Assembly (NCBI RefSeq): GCF_010548375.1
Contig: NZ_JAAGLY010000039.1
Span: 1 to 54,853, forward strand
Direction: 5' to 3'
Origin: Streptomyces sp. SID13726
GTDB lineage: Bacteria; Actinomycetota; Actinomycetes; Streptomycetales; Streptomycetaceae
DNA: 54,853 nucleotides
The notes beneath the pieces are model-generated. The model was not told the origin of the DNA and did not search any database. It saw only the letters and a list, made by a program, of their open reading frames with translations. Positions 1 to 8,529 of the stretch are shown in pieces. Both the position numbers and the translations under genes were made by a program. Every line of letters starts with the position of its first letter. Position 1 is the stretch's first letter.

Positions 1-1
1 C

Positions 2-1102
2 CTGATGACCCGCTGGGCGGACGCGGCCGACGACCCCGAGTCGCTCGGCGGGCGGGCCTGGGCGGTGCTCGGGGCGGGCCCGCGCGGCCCGGTCTGCGCC
101 GACCTCGTGGCCGACGGCCCGCACCTGCTGATCGAGGGACCGGCGGGCAGCGGCCGTACGGAACTGCTGCGGGCCCTGGTCGCCGCGCTGGCCGCGGCCG
201 AGCGCCCCGACCGGCTCAGCGTCGTCCTGATGGACGGCCGGGACACCGTGGGCGCGGGCGGCGGCCACGGCGAGGGCCTGCGCGTGTGCACCGACGTCCC
301 GCACGTGACCACCTATCTGACCGCCGACGACCCGGCGCAGATGCGGGAGTTCGCCCAGTCGCTGAGCGCCGAGCTGAAGCGGCGCGCGGAGCTGCTCGGC
401 CGCTCCGACTTCACGGAGTGGCACACCGGCCGCGAGCTGTCCGGCCGTATGGTCGCCCAGCGCACGGCGCCCCCCAGGGGCACCGCGAGCGCCCCCGGCG
501 ACCCGGCCGCCGGCGACCTGGACTCCCCGCCCAGTTCCACGATCCGGCTGCGCCCCGCGGCGGCCCGCCGCCGGACCGAGACGGCGCCTCCGCTGCCCCG
601 CCTGGTCGTGGTCGTGGACGACCTGGACGCCCTGGTCTCCCCGCCCCTCGGCTCCCCCGGCAGGCCCGCCGCAGGCTCGGTCATACGCGCGCTGGAGGCG
701 GTGGCCCGCGAGGGCGAGCGCCTGGGCGTGCACCTGGTGGCCGCGACGGGCCCGGGCGGCCGTACGGCCGAGTCGGAGCCGGCCCGCCGGGCCACCCTCC
801 GCGTCACCCTGGACGCCCCGGCCACCGGCCCGGAGGAACCGGCGCCGGGCCGCGGCAGGCTGAGCCGGCCCGACAGCCGGGTCACGGCCTTCCAGGCGGG
901 CCGCGTCACCGGCCGCATCCCCCGTACGGCGACCCTGCGCCCCACCGTCGTCCCGCTGGAGTGGGAGCGCATGGGCGATCCCCCGGCCCGCCGCCCGGTG
1001 CGGGAGCTGGGCAACGGCCCGACGGACCTCGCCCTGCTGGCGAGCGCATTGGAACGGGCAGCGCGGGAAGTAGCGGCAACAGAGGTGCCGTCGCTGCTGT
1101 AG
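2..1102 (+). CDS. FtsK/SpoIIIE-type ATPase, C-terminal part (5' end outside window)
   Basis: The reading frame is open to the left edge, so this is the last ~366 residues of a larger protein. A Walker A-like loop reads GPAGSGRT, with Arg where the catalytic Lys is usual. A Walker B-like LVVVVDDLDALV follows about 155 residues later. The segment between them is rich in Pro, Ala and Arg and looks flexible. This matches the last ATPase module of multi-domain FtsK/SpoIIIE or EssC-like proteins, where the final module is often degenerate. The Lys-to-Arg change suggests weak or no hydrolysis in this module (inference). The full domain plan, including any FHA domain, cannot be seen. Confidence 0.7.
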   Translation: MMTRWADAADDPESLGGRAWAVLGAGPRGPVCADLVADGPHLLIEGPAGSGRTELLRALVAALAAAERPDRLSVVLMDGRDTVGAGGGHGEGLRVCTDVPHVTTYLTADDPAQMREFAQSLSAELKRRAELLGRSDFTEWHTGRELSGRMVAQRTAPPRGTASAPGDPAAGDLDSPPSSTIRLRPAAARRRTETAPPLPRLVVVVDDLDALVSPPLGSPGRPAAGSVIRALEAVAREGERLGVHLVAATGPGGRTAESEPARRATLRVTLDAPATGPEEPAPGRGRLSRPDSRVTAFQAGRVTGRIPRTATLRPTVVPLEWERMGDPPARRPVRELGNGPTDLALLASALERAAREVAATEVPSLL

Positions 1103-1276
1103 CCGAAATCAGCGGCACCTCCTCCCTCGTGTGCCCCGACGCACCGGCACTGGTCACGAGGCAGCAACGATCGCCCGCTTGACAGCCGACGCGCCCTTGC
1201 CGACCCAGTTCTCCCGGCGTAGACCAGTTCGCACGGGACAGCCCTCAACGTTCGACGAGGAACGAAGAACGGGGAC

Positions 1277-2659
1277 GTGATGCGCAGCACGAGCAGCACA
1301 AACCGAAAGCCCAGGGCCGCGAAGACCGCAGCCGCCGTCCTCGCGGCAGCCCTCGCCCTCGCCGTCACCGGATGCGGCGGAAGCGACGACAAGAAGGACG
1401 ACACCGGTGCGACCGGCGGCAAGGACAGCGGCAGCACCCTCACCCTCCCCAAGCTGAACGGCCAGAGCCTTGAGGTCGCCGCCGTCTGGAGCGGTGCGGA
1501 ACAGGACAACTTCAAGAAGGTCCTCGCGGAGTTCGAGAAGCGCACCGGCGCCAAGGTCTCGTTCGTGCCCGCGCAGGACCCGATCATCAACTTCCTGGGC
1601 TCGAAGGTCGCGGGCGGCCAGCCCCCGGACATCGCGATGCTCCCGCAGCCCGGCGCGATCAAGCAGGCCGTGGACAAGAAGTGGGCCAAGCCGCTCGGCG
1701 CGGAGGCCAAGGCAGAGCTCGCGAAGAACTACTCGCAGGGCTGGCAGGACATCGGCAAGGTCGACGGCGAGCAGTACGGCGTCTACTACAAGGCCGCCAA
1801 CAAGTCCCTGATCTGGTACAACGCCAAGGTCTTCGAGAACGCGGGCGCCACCGAGCCCAAGACCTGGGACGAACTGCTCACCACCGCGCAGACGGTCTAC
1901 GACTCGGGCGTGACCCCGTTCTCCGTCGGCGGCGCCGAGGGCTGGACCCTGACGGACTGGTTCGAGAACGTCTACCTCTCCCAGGCGGGCCCGGAGAAGT
2001 ACGACCAGCTGGCCAAGCACGAGATCAAGTGGACGGACCCGTCCGTGAAGGACGCGCTGACCACGCTGGCCCAGGTGTGGGGCAAGAAGGACTATGTGGC
2101 GGGCGGCGCGAAGGGCGCTCTCCAGGTCGACTTCCCGGCCTCCGTCACCCAGACCTTCACCGGCGGCGACCAGCCGAAGGCCGCGATGGTCTACGAGGGC
2201 GACTTCGCGCAGGTCAACATCCAGACGGCGAAGGCGAAGGTCGGCACCGACGCGAAGGTGTTCCCGTTCCCGAAGGTCGGCGACACCGCCCCCGTGGTCT
2301 CCGGCGGCGACGCGGCCGTCATCCTGAAGGACTCCAAGGCGGCGCAGGCGCTCGCGACCTTCCTGGCCTCCCCGGACGCGGCGACGATCCAGGCCAAGCT
2401 GGGCGGCTATCTCTCGCCGAACAAGAGCGTGGACGTCTCGTCGTACCCGAACCCGGTGCAGCAGAAGATCGCCAAGGCGCTGATCGACTCCGGCGACGAC
2501 TTCCGCTTCGACATGTCCGACCAGGCTCCGCAGGCCTTCGGCGGCACCCCGGGCAAGGGTGAGTGGAAGGCGCTCCAGGACTTCCTGACCGACCCGAAGA
2601 ACATCGCGGGCACCCAGGCGAAGCTGGAGGCGGACGCGGCGGCCGCCTACGGGAACTGA
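1277..2659 (+). CDS. Carbohydrate ABC transporter, solute-binding lipoprotein
   Basis: 460 residues from GTG 1277; an ATG follows immediately at 1280. The N-terminus is basic, then an Ala/Leu-rich hydrophobic stretch ends in the lipobox AVTGC with Cys33, followed by a Gly/Ser/Asp/Lys linker. This predicts a lipid-anchored extracellular binding protein. The body (VWSGAEQDNFKKVLAEFEKRTG, then PPDIAMLPQPG) is typical of family-1 sugar-binding proteins of the CUT1 class, such as alpha-glucoside or maltose binders. The substrate cannot be read from sequence. Two CUT1 permease genes follow (4-bp gap, then 4-bp overlap). No ATPase gene is present; Streptomyces CUT1 importers usually share the ATPase MsiK, which is the likely partner. 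Confidence 0.9.
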   Translation: MMRSTSSTNRKPRAAKTAAAVLAAALALAVTGCGGSDDKKDDTGATGGKDSGSTLTLPKLNGQSLEVAAVWSGAEQDNFKKVLAEFEKRTGAKVSFVPAQDPIINFLGSKVAGGQPPDIAMLPQPGAIKQAVDKKWAKPLGAEAKAELAKNYSQGWQDIGKVDGEQYGVYYKAANKSLIWYNAKVFENAGATEPKTWDELLTTAQTVYDSGVTPFSVGGAEGWTLTDWFENVYLSQAGPEKYDQLAKHEIKWTDPSVKDALTTLAQVWGKKDYVAGGAKGALQVDFPASVTQTFTGGDQPKAAMVYEGDFAQVNIQTAKAKVGTDAKVFPFPKVGDTAPVVSGGDAAVILKDSKAAQALATFLASPDAATIQAKLGGYLSPNKSVDVSSYPNPVQQKIAKALIDSGDDFRFDMSDQAPQAFGGTPGKGEWKALQDFLTDPKNIAGTQAKLEADAAAAYGN

Positions 2660-2663
2660 CGCG

Positions 2664-4007
2664 ATGACGTCGGCCACGGAGGCAGGGGTCCCACCGGCCC
2701 CTGTCTCCCCCAAGTCGCGCAAGAGCGTGACCGGCACCCGAAGGACCGTGGCGGCGCTGTTCCTGCTGCCCGCCCTCGTGCTGCTGGGCGCGCTCGTGGT
2801 CTACCCGATCGGGTACTCGCTGGTCCGCAGCTTCTACGACCAGTCCGGCGACGGTTTCGCCGGATTCGACAACTACAAGGCGCTGTTCACCGACGACGGC
2901 ATCCGCACCGCCCTGAAGAACAACATCATCTGGGTGGTGTTCGCGCCGACGATCGCCACCGCGCTCGGTCTGGTCTTCGCGGTGCTGACCGAACGGGTGC
3001 GCTGGGGAACGGCGTTCAAGCTGGTCGTCTTCATGCCGATGGCGATCTCGATGCTGGCGGCGGGCATCATCTTCCGCCTCGTCTACGACCAGGACCCGGA
3101 CAAGGGGTTCGCGAACGCGGTGTGGGTGGGCGTGCACGACACGTTCGCGCAGTCCTCGGCGTTCCCGAAGGCCCACCCGGGCCGGGAGTCGCCGCTGGTG
3201 GCGCAGGGCGGCGGCTTCATCACCAAGGCCACGGTCCGTACCGGCGGCACCGTCACGCTGCCCCTGGTGGGCGTCGCACCGGACCAGATGCCCGGCGACG
3301 CGAAGAAGGCCGTGGCACCGCAGGCGGACCCGGGCCGGATCACCGGCACCACCTGGCAGGACTTCACCCGCGGCAAGGGCGTCGGCACGCTCGGCGGGGT
3401 CGACCCGACCGAGGTCGGCTACCCCGGCATGAAGATCGAGGCCGTCAAGGACGGCAAGGTCGTCGAGACCACCAAGGCCGGCGACGACGGCACGTTCTCC
3501 TTCTCCGAGAAGGCCGACGGAGCCCAACTGCGGCTCCCGGCAAGCAACTTCAAGGAGGCCTACAACGGCCTGGACTGGCTCGGCCCGTCGCTGGTCACAC
3601 CGGCGATCATCGGGTCGTACATCTGGATGTGGGCCGGTTTCGCGATGGTGCTGATCGCGGCCGGGCTCGCGGGCATCCCCCGGGAGCTGCTGGAGGCGGC
3701 CCGGGTGGACGGCGCGAGCGAGTGGCAGGTGTTCCGCAGTGTCACGGTCCCGCTGCTGGCGCCGGTCCTCGCGGTGGTCACCGTGACGTTGATGATCAAC
3801 GTCCTGAAGATCTTCGACCTGGTCTTCATCATCGCCCCGGGCTCCTCGCAGGACGACGCGAACGTCCTCGCGCTGGAGCTGTACCGCAAGGGGTTCTCCG
3901 AGGACCAGCCGGGCATCGCGAGCGCCATCTCGGTGTTCCTGCTGCTGCTGGTGATCCCGGTGATGTGGTTCAACATTCGTCGGCTCAGGCGGGAGGTACG
4001 GCGATGA
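2664..4007 (+). CDS. CUT1 sugar ABC transporter permease (MalF type) with large extracytoplasmic insert
   Basis: 447 residues. The N-terminal membrane segment lies near residues 29-54. The EAA loop that contacts the ATPase is at about 344-363 (EAARVDGASEWQVFRSVTVP). Between the membrane segments around 115-141 and 308-335 lies a hydrophilic stretch of ~165 residues (142-305) with beta-strand-like runs such as MKIEAVKDGKVVETT, resembling a small Ig- or carboxypeptidase-regulatory-like domain. It should face outside and could dock the binding protein, as the P2 loop of MalF does (inference). Ordinary MalF-type actinobacterial permeases are around 300 residues, so this is long. The stop overlaps the next start (ATGA). 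Confidence 0.9.
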   Translation: MTSATEAGVPPAPVSPKSRKSVTGTRRTVAALFLLPALVLLGALVVYPIGYSLVRSFYDQSGDGFAGFDNYKALFTDDGIRTALKNNIIWVVFAPTIATALGLVFAVLTERVRWGTAFKLVVFMPMAISMLAAGIIFRLVYDQDPDKGFANAVWVGVHDTFAQSSAFPKAHPGRESPLVAQGGGFITKATVRTGGTVTLPLVGVAPDQMPGDAKKAVAPQADPGRITGTTWQDFTRGKGVGTLGGVDPTEVGYPGMKIEAVKDGKVVETTKAGDDGTFSFSEKADGAQLRLPASNFKEAYNGLDWLGPSLVTPAIIGSYIWMWAGFAMVLIAAGLAGIPRELLEAARVDGASEWQVFRSVTVPLLAPVLAVVTVTLMINVLKIFDLVFIIAPGSSQDDANVLALELYRKGFSEDQPGIASAISVFLLLLVIPVMWFNIRRLRREVRR

Positions 4008-4912
4008 CGACCCAGGCCGAAAGGCTCCCCGAGACGGCGGCGGCCGACGGGGCGAAGGCGAGGCAGTCCCTCGGCTCGCGCCTCGTCGAGCGGGTCAGCG
4101 GTGGTGCGATCAGCGTGTTCCTCGTCATCGTCGGCCTGTTCTGGCTGGTGCCGACGATCGGCCTGCTGATCTCCTCGCTGCGCTCCCCGCAGGACCTGAG
4201 CGCCAGCGGCTGGTGGCAGGTCTTCAGCAAGCCCTCCCAACTGACCTTCTCCAGCTACGACAAGCTCCTCCAGAACAGCGACATCACCAGCTCCATCCTC
4301 AACACCGTCCTGATCACCGTCCCGGCGACGCTCCTCGTGATCGTCATCGGCGCGCTCGCCGGGTACGCGTTCGCGTGGATGGAGTTCCCGGGCCGCGACT
4401 GGTGGTTCATGGGCGTGGTCGGGCTGCTGGTGGTGCCGGTGCAGGTGGCGCTGATCCCGATCGCCGAACTCTTCGGGAAGATCGGCCTGTTCGGCAACAT
4501 CTTCGGCGTGGTCCTCTTCCACACCGGCTTCGGCCTGCCGTTCGCGGTGTTCCTGCTGCGGAACTTCTTCGCGGAGATCCCCCGTGAGCTCCTGGAGGCG
4601 GCGCGGCTGGACGGCGCGGGCGAACTGCGCCTGTTCGCACGGGTGGTGATGCCGCTCGGCGGGCCCGCCATCGCGAGCCTCGGCATCTTCCAGTTCCTGT
4701 GGGTGTGGAACGACATGCTGATCGCGCTGGTGTTCACCAACGCCGACAGCCAGCCCATCACGGTCGCCCTCCAGACCCAGATGCGCGCCTTCGCCGACAA
4801 CGTCGACGTGCTGGCCCCGGGCGCGTTCATCTCGATGGTGATCCCGCTGATCGTGTTCTTCGCGTTCCAGCGGCAGTTCGTGTCCGGTGTGATGGCGGGC
4901 GCGGTCAAGTAG
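4004..4912 (+). CDS. CUT1 sugar ABC transporter permease (MalG type)
   Basis: 302 residues from the ATG that overlaps the stop of the preceding permease, so translation is probably coupled. Six hydrophobic segments are visible, the first near residues 34-57. The EAA motif begins at about residue 198 (EAARLDGAGELRLFARVVMP). The protein ends in FQRQFVSGVMAGAVK, a very typical MalG-family C-terminus. It should pair with the upstream permease as the heterodimeric channel. A hairpin follows 20 bases after the stop. Confidence 0.93.
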   Translation: MTTQAERLPETAAADGAKARQSLGSRLVERVSGGAISVFLVIVGLFWLVPTIGLLISSLRSPQDLSASGWWQVFSKPSQLTFSSYDKLLQNSDITSSILNTVLITVPATLLVIVIGALAGYAFAWMEFPGRDWWFMGVVGLLVVPVQVALIPIAELFGKIGLFGNIFGVVLFHTGFGLPFAVFLLRNFFAEIPRELLEAARLDGAGELRLFARVVMPLGGPAIASLGIFQFLWVWNDMLIALVFTNADSQPITVALQTQMRAFADNVDVLAPGAFISMVIPLIVFFAFQRQFVSGVMAGAVK

Positions 4913-4932
4913 CGCGCACGGCAGCCGACTTG

Positions 4933-4960
4933 AGGGGTGGGCCTGCACCGGCCCGCCCCT
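4933..4960 (+). terminator. Hairpin after the sugar ABC operon
   Basis: AGGGGTGGGCC (4933-4943) pairs with GGCCCGCCCCT (4950-4960) through one G-U wobble, with a 6-base loop. It lies 20 bp past the permease stop. There is no long T-run, which is usual for Streptomyces terminators. Confidence 0.6.
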
Positions 4961-5051
4961 TCGCGTTCGCCCGAATGCCGTACGGACCGTAACCAAGCGC
5001 CGTCAGGGGCCGTTCCCGGGCAGAACTCCCGCGCCGACCCATGGATGTGCC

Positions 5052-7295
5052 GTGCCCAGGTTCAGTGTCATCGTCCCCTCGTACAAGGTGCAGGCGTACC
5101 TGCCCGCATGCCTGGAATCGGTGCTGTCGCAGTCGTACGAGGATCTGGAGGTGATCGCGGTCGACGACCGCTCGCCGGACGTCTGCGGCGAGATCGTCGA
5201 CGAGTTCGCGGCCCGCGACCCGCGTGTACGGCCGGTGCACCTGGCCCGCAACAAGGGCGTCGGCCAGGCCCGCAACGCCGGGATCGCCGAGGCGACCGGC
5301 GACTACCTGGTGTTCCTCGACGGCGACGACGTCCTCGCCCCGCACGCGCTGCGGGCGATCGCCGACCGGCTGAAGGAGACGGGCGAGCCGGACGTCCTGG
5401 TCCACGGCCACGCGCTCGCCCACTGGTCGGGCGAGACCGTCCCCGACGCCGCCGCGGGCCTGCTGACCGAGCAGGGCCCGGCGCCGTTCCGCCTGGAGGA
5501 CCGCCGGGGGCTGCTGCGGGTGCCGGCGGCGGCCTGGAACAAGGTGTGCCGCAGGGAGTTCGTGGAGCGCGAGGGCTTCGCCTTCCCGGCCGGCTCCCAC
5601 GAGGCCGTGGCCTGGACCTACCCGGTGCTGATGGCCGCCGAGTCGATCGCCACCCTCGACCGGGTCTGCGTCCACCACCGGCAGCGCAGGCGCTGCGTAC
5701 CCGCCCAGGCAGGGCCGGGCTGCCCGGACCACTTCGACGTCTTCGACCAGTACGACCGGGTCTTCGCGTACGTCGACTCGCGCCCCGAACTCGCCCAGTG
5801 GCGGCCGGTGTTGTTCCGCGCCATGGTCGACGAGCTGGCGGCGCTGTTCACCGGGCGGGGCCGTCTGCCGCGGGGCAGCCACGCGGAGTTCCTGAAGCGG
5901 GCGCGGGTCCAGTACCGCGTGCACCGCGTCCCCGGCCACCCGGTCCCGCCGCGCTCCCGGCTGCGGCACGCACTGATCCGCCGGGGCCTGTACCGCAGTT
6001 ACCGGCTCGTGGAACTGGCCAAGAGGATCAGCCACCGCACCACCAGGCCGGTCGTTCGCCTCGCCGATTCCCTGCGCTCGGCGGCCCTCCGGCTCCACTA
6101 CCGCGTCCAGCTCCGGCTGCCGCTGCGCGCGGACCGTGCCGTCTTCGCCGCGTACGGGGGCCGCGGCCACGGCTGCAACCCGGGCGCGCTGGAGGAGGCG
6201 TTCCGCGCCTTCGCCCCGCACATCCGCACCGCGTGGATCGCCCGCCCCGAGCACCACCACACGATCCCGACCGCGACCCGCCGCCTCACCCCCGGCACGG
6301 CCGCCCACTGGACGGCTCTCGCCCGCTCCAAGTACCTCGTCACCAACGACGACTTCGGCCGCCCCCTCGTCAAGCGCCCCGGCCAGGTCCTCGTCCAGAC
6401 CCAACACGGCACGCCCCTCAAGCACATGGGCCTCGACCTCCTCGAACGCCCCGCCGCGGCAAGGGACCTGGACTTCGAGGAGCTGCTCGCCGGGGTCGCG
6501 CAGTGGGACCACGTCCTGTCCCCCAACCGGCACACCACCCTGACCTGGGAGCGGGTCTACCCCGGCGGCTACACCACGCTCCCCTACGGCTATCCCCGCA
6601 ACGACGTGTTCCAGAAGGCGACTTCGGAGGACGTACGGCGGCTGCGCGAGTCCCTCGGCATCCCGGAGGGCACGGTCGCGATCCTGTACGCGCCCACCCA
6701 CCGCGACTACCGCCGCACCCAGCGCGCCGCCCTGGATCTGGACCGCTTCCTGCGCCGACTCGGCCCGCGCTTCGTCGTGCTGGCCCGCGCCCACCACCGG
6801 CACGGCGGCCCGCTGGCCTCCCCCGCCCCGGCCCGGGTCGTCGACGTCACCGACCATCCGAGCGTGGAGGCCCTGTGCCTGGCCTCGGACGCGCTGGTCA
6901 CCGACTACTCGTCCCTGATGTTCGACTACGCCAACCTGGACCGCCCGATCGTCATCCACGCGGGCGACGACGACCACGCGGCGTACGAGGCGGCCCGCGG
7001 CACCTACTTCGACCTGCGTTCCTTCGCGCCGGGCGCGGTGGCCCGCAGCGAGGACGAACTGACCGACATCTTCGCCACCGGCCACTGGCGCGGCTCCCGC
7101 TCCACCCAGCTGCGCTCGGCGTTCCGCGAGCGGTTCTGCCCGTACGACGACGGCCGCGCCGCGGAACGGGTCGTACGCCACGTGGTCCTCGGCGAGACGG
7201 ACCTGCCCCCGGTGACCCCGCTGTCCGACCGCCATCCGGTGCCGTCGGCGGCGGCGACGCTCGACCATCCCCCACTGCCGACGGTGTCCCGCTAG
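5052..7295 (+). CDS. Bifunctional GT2 glycosyltransferase / CDP-glycerol glycerophosphotransferase
   Basis: 747 residues from GTG 5052. Residues 1 to ~230 are a family 2 glycosyltransferase: FSVIVPSYK at the start, VDDRSPD, and the metal/nucleotide motif FLDGDD near 95. Residues ~350-720 carry TagF/TagB-type signatures: TQHGTPLKHMG, LSPNRHTT, LPYGYPRND, LYAPTHRDYRR and VTDYSSLMFDYANLDRPIV. The second domain would transfer a polyol phosphate from a CDP-activated donor to a growing wall polymer, and the first would add sugar to it. Product: teichoic acid or a similar cell-wall glycopolymer, made at the inner membrane face. A TagGH-like exporter is encoded at 14.6-16.3 kb. Acceptor and polymer are not deducible. 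Confidence 0.85.
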   Translation: MPRFSVIVPSYKVQAYLPACLESVLSQSYEDLEVIAVDDRSPDVCGEIVDEFAARDPRVRPVHLARNKGVGQARNAGIAEATGDYLVFLDGDDVLAPHALRAIADRLKETGEPDVLVHGHALAHWSGETVPDAAAGLLTEQGPAPFRLEDRRGLLRVPAAAWNKVCRREFVEREGFAFPAGSHEAVAWTYPVLMAAESIATLDRVCVHHRQRRRCVPAQAGPGCPDHFDVFDQYDRVFAYVDSRPELAQWRPVLFRAMVDELAALFTGRGRLPRGSHAEFLKRARVQYRVHRVPGHPVPPRSRLRHALIRRGLYRSYRLVELAKRISHRTTRPVVRLADSLRSAALRLHYRVQLRLPLRADRAVFAAYGGRGHGCNPGALEEAFRAFAPHIRTAWIARPEHHHTIPTATRRLTPGTAAHWTALARSKYLVTNDDFGRPLVKRPGQVLVQTQHGTPLKHMGLDLLERPAAARDLDFEELLAGVAQWDHVLSPNRHTTLTWERVYPGGYTTLPYGYPRNDVFQKATSEDVRRLRESLGIPEGTVAILYAPTHRDYRRTQRAALDLDRFLRRLGPRFVVLARAHHRHGGPLASPAPARVVDVTDHPSVEALCLASDALVTDYSSLMFDYANLDRPIVIHAGDDDHAAYEAARGTYFDLRSFAPGAVARSEDELTDIFATGHWRGSRSTQLRSAFRERFCPYDDGRAAERVVRHVVLGETDLPPVTPLSDRHPVPSAAATLDHPPLPTVSR

Positions 7296-7430
7296 GAGCC
7301 CCGCATGCCCTCCAGCCCGTCCCACCCCACGCCGACCCGCCCGACGACCTGGCGCCCTACGGGACGCCCGGGCGCCTGGGACATGCCGACCGCGCACGCG
7401 GGGGCGGGGCGGGTGGGGTGAGTTGGTTTT

Positions 7431-7450
7431 CCGGACCTGACTCGGTCCGG
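7431..7450 (-). terminator. Short hairpin downstream of ohr
   Basis: CCGGAC (7431-7436) and GTCCGG (7445-7450) form a perfect 6-bp stem with an 8-base loop, 19 bp past the ohr stop. The stem is short, so this is a tentative terminator. Confidence 0.35.
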
Positions 7451-7469
7451 GCGAGTTCGCTTTCCGGAC

Positions 7470-7883
7470 TTACTCGATGACGAGGTCGACCTCGATGTTG
7501 CCGCGGGTGGCGTTGGAGTAGGGGCAGACCTGGTGGGAGGTCTCGACGAGCTTGCGGCCGGTCTCCTGGTCCACGGTGTCGGGCAGCTCGACGCGGAGGG
7601 TGACCTTGAGGCCGAACCCCTCGCCCTGCTTGCCTATGCCGACCTCGGCGGTGACGGCGGCGTCACTGACGTCCACCTTGGCCTGGCGACCGACGAGACC
7701 GAGGGCGCTGCCGAAACAGGCGGCGTAACCGGCGGCGAACAGCTGCTCCGGGTTGGTGCCCTGACCGTTGCCGCCCAGCTCCGCCGGCGGTGCCAGAGCG
7801 ACGTCGATCTTGCCGTCGTTCGTGTAGGCGCGGCCGTCACGGCCGTGGGTGGCGGTGGCGACGGCGGTGTAGAGCGCGTCCAT
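7470..7883 (-). CDS. ohr: Organic hydroperoxide resistance protein (Ohr/OsmC family peroxidase)
   Basis: 137 residues, starting at MDALYTAVATATHGRDGRAY. An upstream in-frame extension exists but would run into the operator and does not look like Ohr. Both family cysteines are present: Cys56 in AACFGSAL and Cys120 in VCPYSNAT. Ohr proteins use this pair to reduce organic and fatty-acid hydroperoxides with lipoyl-protein electrons. The size is normal for Ohr (~140). It is divergent from a MarR-type gene with the OhrR cysteine, and a perfect palindrome lies between them, so the expected control is peroxide derepression by OhrR. Confidence 0.95.
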   Translation of the reverse strand: MDALYTAVATATHGRDGRAYTNDGKIDVALAPPAELGGNGQGTNPEQLFAAGYAACFGSALGLVGRQAKVDVSDAAVTAEVGIGKQGEGFGLKVTLRVELPDTVDQETGRKLVETSHQVCPYSNATRGNIEVDLVIE

Positions 7884-7931
7884 GGAAAACCATCCCTCTG
7901 GAGTGAGTCCTGTCGTTGCCACAAGTAGAGC

Positions 7932-7948
7932 ACACAATTCAATTGTGT
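7932..7948. promoter_or_regulatory. OhrR operator in the ohr-ohrR intergenic region
   Basis: ACACAATTCAATTGTGT is a perfect 8+1+8 inverted repeat, 49 bp from the ohr start and 37 bp from the ohrR start. It matches the AT-rich OhrR half-site type (ACAATT...AATTGT). One site can repress both divergent promoters. Confidence 0.8.
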
Positions 7949-7984
7949 ACAACTGAATGGCGGGTAAGAGCTACCCTGGAGGAC

Positions 7985-8473
7985 ATGACCACGCCCGCGA
8001 CCGACTGGCTCCGACTCGACCAGCAGATCTGCTTCTCCCTCCACGCCGCGTCCCGCGCCTTCAACGGCGTCTACCGCGTGATCCTCAAGGACCTGGGGCT
8101 CACCTACCCCCAGTACCTGGTGATGCTGGTCCTGTGGGAGCACGGCGACCTGCCGGTGAAGACGCTCGGCGAACACCTGCGCCTCGACTCCGGCACGCTG
8201 TCCCCCCTGCTCAAACGGCTGGAGGCGGCCGGTCTGGTACGCCGGGAACGCAGCGCCCGCGACGAGCGCTCGGTCGAGGTCAAGCTCACCGACGAGGGGA
8301 CGGCACTGCGGGAGCACGCCCTTCAGGTGCCCCGCCGCATCGCCGCCGCGACCGGCTTCGACGTCGACGAGATCCGCTCCCTGCGCGCCCGGCTGGACGA
8401 ACTCACCTCGATGCTGGACGGCGCGGCCCGGGCCGAGGCGGCGGGCGACAGGGCCGCGCTTACCGAAAACTAG
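7985..8473 (+). CDS. ohrR: OhrR, organic-peroxide-sensing MarR-family repressor
   Basis: 162 residues from ATG 7985, preceded by GGAGG (7979-7983). The N-terminus has the conserved sensor motif LDQQICF with Cys16, the residue that OhrR proteins oxidise with organic hydroperoxides. A winged-helix DNA-binding region follows (KTLGEHLRLDSGTLSPLLKR, then LVRRERSARDERSVEVKLTD). The divergent ohr gene and the shared palindrome fix the role: repressor of ohr and of itself. Only the N-terminal Cys is present, so it is probably a 1-Cys type OhrR that forms mixed disulfides (inference). Confidence 0.93.
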   Translation: MTTPATDWLRLDQQICFSLHAASRAFNGVYRVILKDLGLTYPQYLVMLVLWEHGDLPVKTLGEHLRLDSGTLSPLLKRLEAAGLVRRERSARDERSVEVKLTDEGTALREHALQVPRRIAAATGFDVDEIRSLRARLDELTSMLDGAARAEAAGDRAALTEN

Positions 8474-8529
8474 CGTCACTTTAGGACTGCTTCAGGGCTT
8501 GCACGGCATATGCCCGCCTACGATCCGCC

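Noticed and set aside
4905..7397. 830-residue open frame antisense to the glycosyltransferase gene
   Set aside because: Low-complexity Arg/Gly/Val product and no ribosome-binding site; the plus-strand frame has clear GT2 and TagF motifs.
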